From contig NC_058342.1 in the NCBI RefSeq assembly GCF_905475395.1, positions 16,030,640-16,094,639 of the forward strand: DNA of 64,000 bases. Direction: 5' to 3'. This DNA is from Chrysoperla carnea. Lineage: Eukaryota > Arthropoda > Insecta > Neuroptera > Chrysopidae. Below, in pieces: positions 57,885-64,000 of the stretch; the first letter of the stretch is position 1, and each line of letters opens with the position of its first letter. The position numbers were made by a program, and so were the translations under genes. A model generated the notes under the pieces. It searched no databases and had not been told where the DNA came from. It saw nothing but the letters and a program-made list of their open reading frames with translations.

Positions 57885-58044
57885 AATCTTCAGAAATCAA
57901 CTGAGAAAATCGTTACGAAGTTTGAGAAATTTTACATAGATCTCCATAAACATAGTGAAATGAAATGCACGTTCCCGAGATTTTTTTCTTCGAACTCTCA
58001 CAATATAGTCACGGTTGTCCTGAAATTCGACTCATACTTTTTTA

Positions 58045-58160
58045 GATGTAACAGCAATTTGTACTGTTACTATTTCGTATTCGTATTAATTTATTAATTA
58101 AAACGCAAATAGAAATCACTTTTAATGATTATTTTATTTTTGTTTAATAAAAAATACAAT
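58045..58160 (+). repeat. Dispersed repeat E
   Basis: Matches 15080-15195 (ACAGCAATTTGTACTGTTAC to TTTAATAAAAAATAC). Confidence 0.55.
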
Positions 58161-58309
58161 AAATGTAATAAATAAAAATACAACATACAAAATATAAATT
58201 TAATAAAAAAAACATCAAAATTTGACTCTTTTGAATACAAATATTGTTATTTTTTATATGCGGTGAGCATACACCAATTACATGCTGGTCCGTTCGTTGT
58301 CTAATTCTG

Positions 58310-58402
58310 TCGTATGAAGTATCTATTCGTGTCGTATGTATTGAGTGCATTCGTATCGTATGTATTCGTATCGTATATATTCGTGTTGTATGTATTCGTC
58401 AG
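58310..58402 (+). repeat. Short tandem repeat (GTATTCGTATCGTAT type)
   Basis: Imperfect repeats of TATTCGT(A/G)TCGTATG occur about five times. Confidence 0.7.
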
Positions 58403-59124
58403 TAAGTAGAGACATCTACCTCAACATTTAGCATTCTAAAGCCTGGTGGTCATTACAGGTTATTACAGATGACACTACACTTTCCTCAATTCCTTAAGAA
58501 TATTTTTCCTTTTGGATAATGTCTATCGGAGAGTTGTTTTTTTTATACAAAATGCATGAAAAAGTGTATTTTTTAAAATGCTATGTGTAATTTTTTGTTA
58601 AAATTTGTATAAAATCATGCAATTTTTGCCATTTTTTTCATAAAGAAAATATCATTTTCTACAATAAGTTCAGTTTCATTATTCTTTAAAAAATTTTATT
58701 ATCTGTTATAACCCGAGCAGCTGATATATTTTGGAAATAACTTAATATATTGTTTCAAATTACTAAATAACTTATTAATTGCTAAACAATAAATAAAAAG
58801 TACTAAATAACTGATTAAAAGCAACTAATAAGGCTTATTCACAATTTATTATTTTAAATGCAAGAATAATTAATTTTTTATTTGAACAAATATCATTATT
58901 ATCAATTAAAATTAAAATTATTTATTAATTTAATGAAAATAAATAGAATTTAATCCAAAATTATAACTTGTTTTATTTATTTTTTCTTCTAATACCGCCA
59001 TTGTCTCATCATATGTTGCTCTGTCTAGTGTCTAATAATGTAACTAAATCTGTTTCACTAAGAGACACATAGTTTTATCAAAAAAATATGATACATAGAG
59101 AACGCGAGGGATCTGCTAGCCTAA
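58403..59124. other. Very AT-rich intergenic DNA, nothing recognised
   Basis: No coding frame or element ends seen. Confidence 0.4.
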
Positions 59125-59305
59125 AAGTGGATGCGATATGATGAATGAGAGAGAAGACTGTCGGTGAGTTCCCCTATGTTCTTGTCATAATCATATGTAC
59201 ATATATGCTTATTATGTAAGTATATGTATTAGACAAGGACACACGGGAACTTACGGTCTTCTCTCTCGCGTCGTATATCGCATCCACTTACAGACAAGCG
59301 TTTTC
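59125..59305. repeat. Foldback, ~55-bp arms
   Basis: AAGTGGATGCGATATGA pairs with TCGTATATCGCATCCACTT, and AGAGAGAAGACTGTCGGTGA pairs with TTACGGTCTTCTCTCTC. Confidence 0.75.
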
Positions 59306-59565
59306 TATCTTCATATCTCTATGGTTTTATCAACAGTTAACTCTTTAAATGACTTGTACATATTATTCGATTTTAACGATAAGATGTCAGCGCTACAGCG
59401 CCAAAAGACTAGAGATGCCTACTTCATTATACATCTTAAAGTGCTGTACCATATTTGCTCCCGAATCTTTTATAATTCCGATAGTTTTTCTACTTTTTTA
59501 TACAAACTTTGTAGTTTGTTTGTGATATGCATTTTTCACATATAATTTATTTTCATACAAATTTT

Positions 59566-59936
59566 TTTTTCCGGTGTTCCGTCCGTCCGTCCGTCCGTCT
59601 GTCAACTGGATAACTCAAAAACGAAAAAAGATATCAAGCTGAAATTGTTACAGCGTACTCAGGACGGAAAAAGTGAGGTCGAGTTCGTAAATGAGCAACA
59701 TAGGTCAATTGGGTCCTTATAGAAAAATAACCAACTTTTGTTGAAACATTTTTCGTAAACATCACTATTCATCCGTGAGGGCGCAAATTAGGCGTAAATT
59801 GTATAATATTTATTATACGGGAATATCAGTTATATTGTGTGACATGTATGTATGTGTAATGTGATAGAGTTATCAACACTATCTATGCATGGTATTTCAA
59901 CAATTAACTCAGCCAATTGTTTGTTTTCACTTGTTA
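59566..59936 (-). repeat. Family-A repeat, lacking its distal end
   Basis: Begins inside the TTTCCGGTGTTCCGTCCGTC run and ends CAATTGTTTGTTTTCACTTG. An internal deletion removes the TCTATCTCTAACGG block. Confidence 0.7.
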
Positions 59937-60122
59937 GTTTCAATTTTATAGTTGTGAGTGAAATTTTTACTTCCTGGCTACAATTTGGAAATTTATGAAA
60001 AATTAAGTCACGATCTACTTTTTTAACCGACATATTGACCCAAATTAAAATAATAACAATTGCTTTATATAATTCTATAGCAAAATTAGTGTTGTAAAAA
60101 TTGTTACATTAACCTTTTTTAT

Positions 60123-60520
60123 ATGTGTATTCGTTGTGTGCGTAGTCATGGTAGGGACAATAAAATCGATGCCAGCGCTTCCAGTGAAAAATTTTGGAGT
60201 TAAAGGGGGCTGTTATGACTAATTTGCATATCTTTACATGTTAATATTATAGAAAATGTCAAATTAAAATTATTTAAAAATACTAATTAATTAAACTTAA
60301 TGCATTAAAAATTGTGAAAATAAGAAATCAAATTCACAAATATTATTTTTCAAATGTAAATTATCATAATTATTTATTTAAATTTGTTAGACAATATTAT
60401 TAAATTTTCAATGTAAGTCAATAATGCAATCCATACAATTATATATGCATCCATACAATTCTATAATTAAAGTAGTGTATCGAGTCATGGAAACGAAACT
60501 CGCGCACGGTGCCAATAGGT
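60123..60520 (+). repeat. Dispersed repeat C, second copy
   Basis: Aligns with 15505-15905 over its whole length. It lies 320 bases upstream of the 4-finger gene and could overlap its promoter region. Confidence 0.75.
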
Positions 60521-60840
60521 TACAAGATTTTAAACAAACATTTCTATTAAATATTATGTATGAAGTATGTATGTATGTGCGTTGCAAACTATAGTTATCT
60601 TTTCTATCGATAGATAGAGTCTTAGTATTAAATTCCAAATAACTGTGGTCGTCAGACATGTGGCATGCGCGCTGTTACTAGAAGTAAGTAGATGGCGTTG
60701 GCATAACCACGAACTATTTCCGTTAATCATTATTTTCAATACATATGTTAACGTAGTAACTGTATAATACATTACATTACTGTATTACATTGTTAAAAGC
60801 CTCAATTGATAAGTTTTATTAAATTAAGTAATAAAATAAA

Positions 60841-61527
60841 ATGGCAAATCATTCATTTGTTGATACAAACAATCATTTTCATATCAATAAAGAAAATATT
60901 AAACTTCAAGAGGAAGAATTATCTACAGAATTAATTATTAAAAATGAAACAATTGGTGAAAATACTGCAATGGAGGTTGGGGAAATGAAAAATGAAAAAC
61001 CAGAAGATGACAGTAATGATTTTGATAGTGTTGTGAGTGTAAAACAAGAACCTGTTAGTGAAAATGATGAACAATTGTACACAATTAATTATGAAAATAT
61101 TAAACTTGAAAAAGAACTAAATACAGAACTGATTATTAAAGATGAAATACTAGATGAAAACTCTATTTTAGAACCACATGAGGTTCATACTGGAAGAAAA
61201 AATCAATCATTTTTGTGTGGCATTTGTGATAAAACATTTACCCAGAAACGTTATTTAGTTCAACATAAACGTATTCACACCGAGGACAAACCATTTGAAT
61301 GTGGAATTTGTAATAAAAGATTTAGCCTTCAAAGGTATTTAGTTCGACATAATCGAGAAAAACTATTTCCATGTGATATTTGTAATAAACAATTTGTCAA
61401 TAAATATAGTCTAGTTAGACATCAACGAATTCACACGGGAGAAAAACCATTTATATGTGATATTTGTAATAAAAGATTTACACAGAAAGGTACTTTAATT
61501 TCACATAAACGTACTCACAATCGATAA
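60841..61527 (+). CDS. C2H2 zinc-finger protein, four finger units, the second broken
   Basis: A 228-residue, single-exon, probably nuclear protein starting at the ATG at 60841. Residues 14-41 and 81-107 are a duplicated acidic module (IN(K/Y)ENIKL....TELIIK(N/D)E), also present near the start of the 11-finger protein at 27929-29200. VKQE at 67-70 is a SUMO-type motif. Finger 1 runs Cys126-His146, finger 3 Cys178-His198 and finger 4 Cys206-His226. Finger 2 (Cys154, Cys157, His170) lacks its second histidine because four residues of the IHT-type linker are deleted, so the spacing to finger 3 is 24 and not 28. DNA target unknown. The frame is otherwise intact, so it is probably still expressed. 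Confidence 0.85.
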   Translation: MANHSFVDTNNHFHINKENIKLQEEELSTELIIKNETIGENTAMEVGEMKNEKPEDDSNDFDSVVSVKQEPVSENDEQLYTINYENIKLEKELNTELIIKDEILDENSILEPHEVHTGRKNQSFLCGICDKTFTQKRYLVQHKRIHTEDKPFECGICNKRFSLQRYLVRHNREKLFPCDICNKQFVNKYSLVRHQRIHTGEKPFICDICNKRFTQKGTLISHKRTHNR

Positions 61528-61838
61528 AAAAGCTGAAACAAATTTGTAAGAAATTAAAATCACCATTATTTGATGTTGATGATATAAGAGAAGTAATTTA
61601 TTTTGATATAAACGAGTTTGTATAAAAATTGAAAAAATGATAAGGACCTCCACACAAGGACGCAACTTAAGATTCGGATGATGACAAAAAAAAATTTTCT
61701 CCGCATTATTGATAAGATTTGAAAAGTGTAATCGTATGGGATACATTTTCAATTTATAAATATCATACTAGAATATAACATAATTAATAAAATTTTTTTA
61801 TATGTTACACTTTAGTTTTTGCATTTTTTTAGGAAATT

Positions 61839-62722
61839 TTAATTATAATCGTTATTTTTATAATTGTTCATAAATATTGCAAAATTATCTGCTTTAATTT
61901 TGTGAATTCTACTTAATGCGTCAGCAGGATTGCACTTTCCAGATTTATGTACGATTTCATAATCGTATTCTTCTAATTTGAGTCTAAATTTAACTAATCG
62001 CGATCCAGGGTCTTTAACAGAAAACAAGTAAATCAGAGATCTACAATCGGTAACGACAATAAAATGTCGACCTAACAAATGACATCGAAAATATTTAACC
62101 GCCCATACTATCGCTAAAAGTTCCTTTTCAATAGAACTATAATTTAATTCAGCTTTATTAAGTGTCCTACTCGCGTAAGCTACAGGTAAATCAAGATTCT
62201 TTTTATAATCACCTTGAGATAATATCGCTCCTATGGAATACGAACTCGCATCGCAAGTTAATATAAATTTTTCATTAAAATTTGGATACTGTCATATCGG
62301 AGCTGTTATTAACGAATTTTTCAATTTTTCAAAAGAATCCTCTTCTATATTGGACCATTTAAATTTGTTATTTTCCTTTAACAATTCTGTCAAAGGTTTT
62401 GCTAAAGCACTAAAATTGTTTACGAATTTTCGATAGTATCCAGCTAGTCCCAAAAACGATTTTATTTCTATTTTAGTGGTAGGACGGGGAAAATTCTTTA
62501 CAGCGCTAATTTTACCACTGTCCGCTTTCAAACCATTTTCCGTTATCGTATGACCCAAAAAATTTACTTCTTTTCGCAAGAACTCACATTTATCGGACTG
62601 TATTTTTAGATTGTATTCTTTCAATCTGTCTAAAACATCAATTAGTCGCTTATTATGATTTTCTAATGAATCGCCGAAAACTACAATGTCGTCTAAAACT
62701 ACAAATTGGATAGGTAAGTAAT
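61839..62722 (-). pseudogene. Ty3/Gypsy retrotransposon fragment (RT end and RNase H)
   Basis: The minus-strand frame begins at the junction near 62722 with a VVLDDIVVFGDS catalytic box (x-x-D-D), then the RT thumb (NFLGHTITENGLK, FLGLAGYYRKFV), then RNase H (LTCDASSYSIGA, KELLAIVWAVKYF, TDCRSLIYLF) and a NPADALSR end. The frame is continuous except for one in-frame TGA at 62289-62291. Gag, protease, the RT fingers, integrase and LTRs are absent, so it cannot move by itself. Confidence 0.9.
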
Positions 62723-62724
62723 AA

Positions 62725-63385
62725 AAAGCCTAACAGGCTCAGATTCAGCCTTCAAAACAGGTGATGGGCACGGCACAGCCACCCGAAAATCGGCCAAATG
62801 GGAGTCGAAGCATGCACTCGCTCATGATCAATATATTGCAATTCCTACAAAGGAGATGTTTACAAGATATATGGCGCCCTGACCAAGATATTGTACAGTG
62901 TGTTTGCCTTCGTGGACGTAACCGTGGAGCGGTCACTAGTAAATGAATAAACCTGTAAGATGTTAGTTTGCTCGCCCACAAAAATTACAAAAGTAAATGT
63001 TTGCACATCACAATGTCGTCGTATTATTACTTCTATTATTTGGAATTTTTTGAGTTAAATTTGGGTATTTTATTAATGAAAAATAAGTGTTTTGTTACGG
63101 ATTCGGAGATTTTTTTTTTTTTTTTTTGGTTAAATTTGGGTATGAATGCACTAATCGTCAAGTATATTTTCGGCAACTGTTCAGCGTAAGTGAAGTATAC
63201 ATACTAGATAACCATAGTAAAAAAACTGACCGACACAACTAAAGTGTAACCAAATTATAACGGTAAATATACGGCATTGCGTAAATGCCGAATAATTACG
63301 GTATTATTACGGACCTCTAGGCCCTAGAAACCTCTAGGCCCATTCGAAAGCAATTTTTTGAATCGAATTCAAACAATTTTATACA
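62725..63385. other. Gene-free segment, left part GC-richer
   Basis: 62730-62945 is GC-richer than its surroundings, but neither strand shows a recognisable protein or RNA. An 18-base T run lies near 63112. Confidence 0.4.
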
Positions 63386-63388
63386 AAA

Positions 63389-63920
63389 TAAGTGAAAACA
63401 AACAATTGACTGAGTTAATTTTTGAAATACCATGTATAGACAGTGTTGATTACGCAATCGTTTGTATTTTTACGTCATATAAGTAAAGAAATATGGCCAC
63501 TCTTACATAGCCACATACACATAACTTATATTAACATATAATACATGCTACATAATTTGCGCCTAATTTTCTCCCTCACGGGTAAACGGTAATGTTTACG
63601 AAAAAGTGTTTCAAACAAAAGATGTTAATTTTTTTATAAGGAACATTTATACTTTAACTTTTGTCCTATCTCTAACGGTTTACAAGATGAGTCTTACGGA
63701 CCTAACATCCAATTGATCTATGTTGCTCATTTACGAACTCGACCTCACTTTCCTGAGCACGCTATAAAATTTCAATTGGATATTTTTTTATTTTTGAGTT
63801 ATCGTGTTAACAGACAACCGAAAATGGACTAATTAAGTGATTTTATAAACACTATACCAAAATTTTGTTCGTCGCATTAAGCGTTACAAACTTGGGACTA
63901 AACTTGTATACCTATTATAT
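63389..63920 (+). repeat. Family-A repeat, nearly full copy
   Basis: Starts AAGTGAAAACAAACAATTGA. The end is degenerate (ATATACCAATATATAATAG). The (GACA)n run is reduced to ACAGACAACC. Confidence 0.75.
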
Positions 63921-64000
63921 ACCAATATATAATAGTCAAATAAAGAAATATTTCTTGATATTTATGTCATAATTAATTTTGAGATTTTGCCTTGAATTCT

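Noticed and set aside
1-64000. CRISPR array, operons or bacterial genes
   Set aside because: The direct repeats are tandem satellites or dispersed transposons, and introns, TATA-initiator promoters and repeat types are eukaryotic.

Overview
The window is AT-rich, intron-bearing animal DNA and almost certainly comes from an insect. The evidence is an arthropod-type initiator placed about 30 bases after a TATA box, heat-shock elements of insect style, secreted PEBP genes with GT-AG introns, C2H2 zinc-finger genes with acidic IKEE/VKEE-rich N termini, and a mix of Helitron, hAT, Tc1/mariner, Ty3/Gypsy and non-LTR relics. I cannot fix the order from sequence alone. Only five host genes are convincing; most of the remainder is transposon-derived.

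Host genes. (1) 19937-21436 (-): an intronless 499-residue protein made of three copies of one ~165-residue domain, not firmly recognised, with a faint resemblance to the DUF1917/Bles03 family. (2) 27929-29200 (-): an 11-finger C2H2 protein. (3) and (4) Two tandem secreted PEBP genes (+), each with a 42-codon signal-peptide exon, a phase-0 intron and a large domain exon: 33774-33899 joined to 37449-37955, and 43452-43577 joined to 53441-53923. (5) 60841-61527 (+): a 4-finger C2H2 protein whose second finger is broken.

Layout. 0-19 kb is gene-free: a hAT-like MITE with an 8-bp TSD, a foldback element, a 144-bp tandem array, Helitrons, a 1.2-kb foldback, a hAT C-terminal relic and a Jockey-like LINE relic. 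19-30 kb holds the triple-domain gene, a broken hAT transposase and the 11-finger gene. 30-56 kb holds the PEBP pair, whose introns are full of family-A repeats, foldbacks and Helitrons; the second intron (9.9 kb) also holds a 98%-identical inverted repeat, a LINE flanked by a 14-bp TSD and a hAT element with an 8-bp TSD. 56-64 kb holds a tRNA-derived SINE, the 4-finger gene and a Gypsy RT/RNase H relic.

Most interesting signal. A non-autonomous Helitron family (4413-5529, 10400-11041 and a partial reverse copy at 40628-41048) carries what look like two complete insect heat-shock core promoters (HSEs, TATA, TCAGTC initiator, A-rich leader) with no heat-shock coding sequence. This suggests captured, mobile stress-responsive promoters. 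A second theme is a ~540-bp repeat (family A) of unknown class, about 25 times in 64 kb, starting with a near-palindrome and often lying in divergent pairs.
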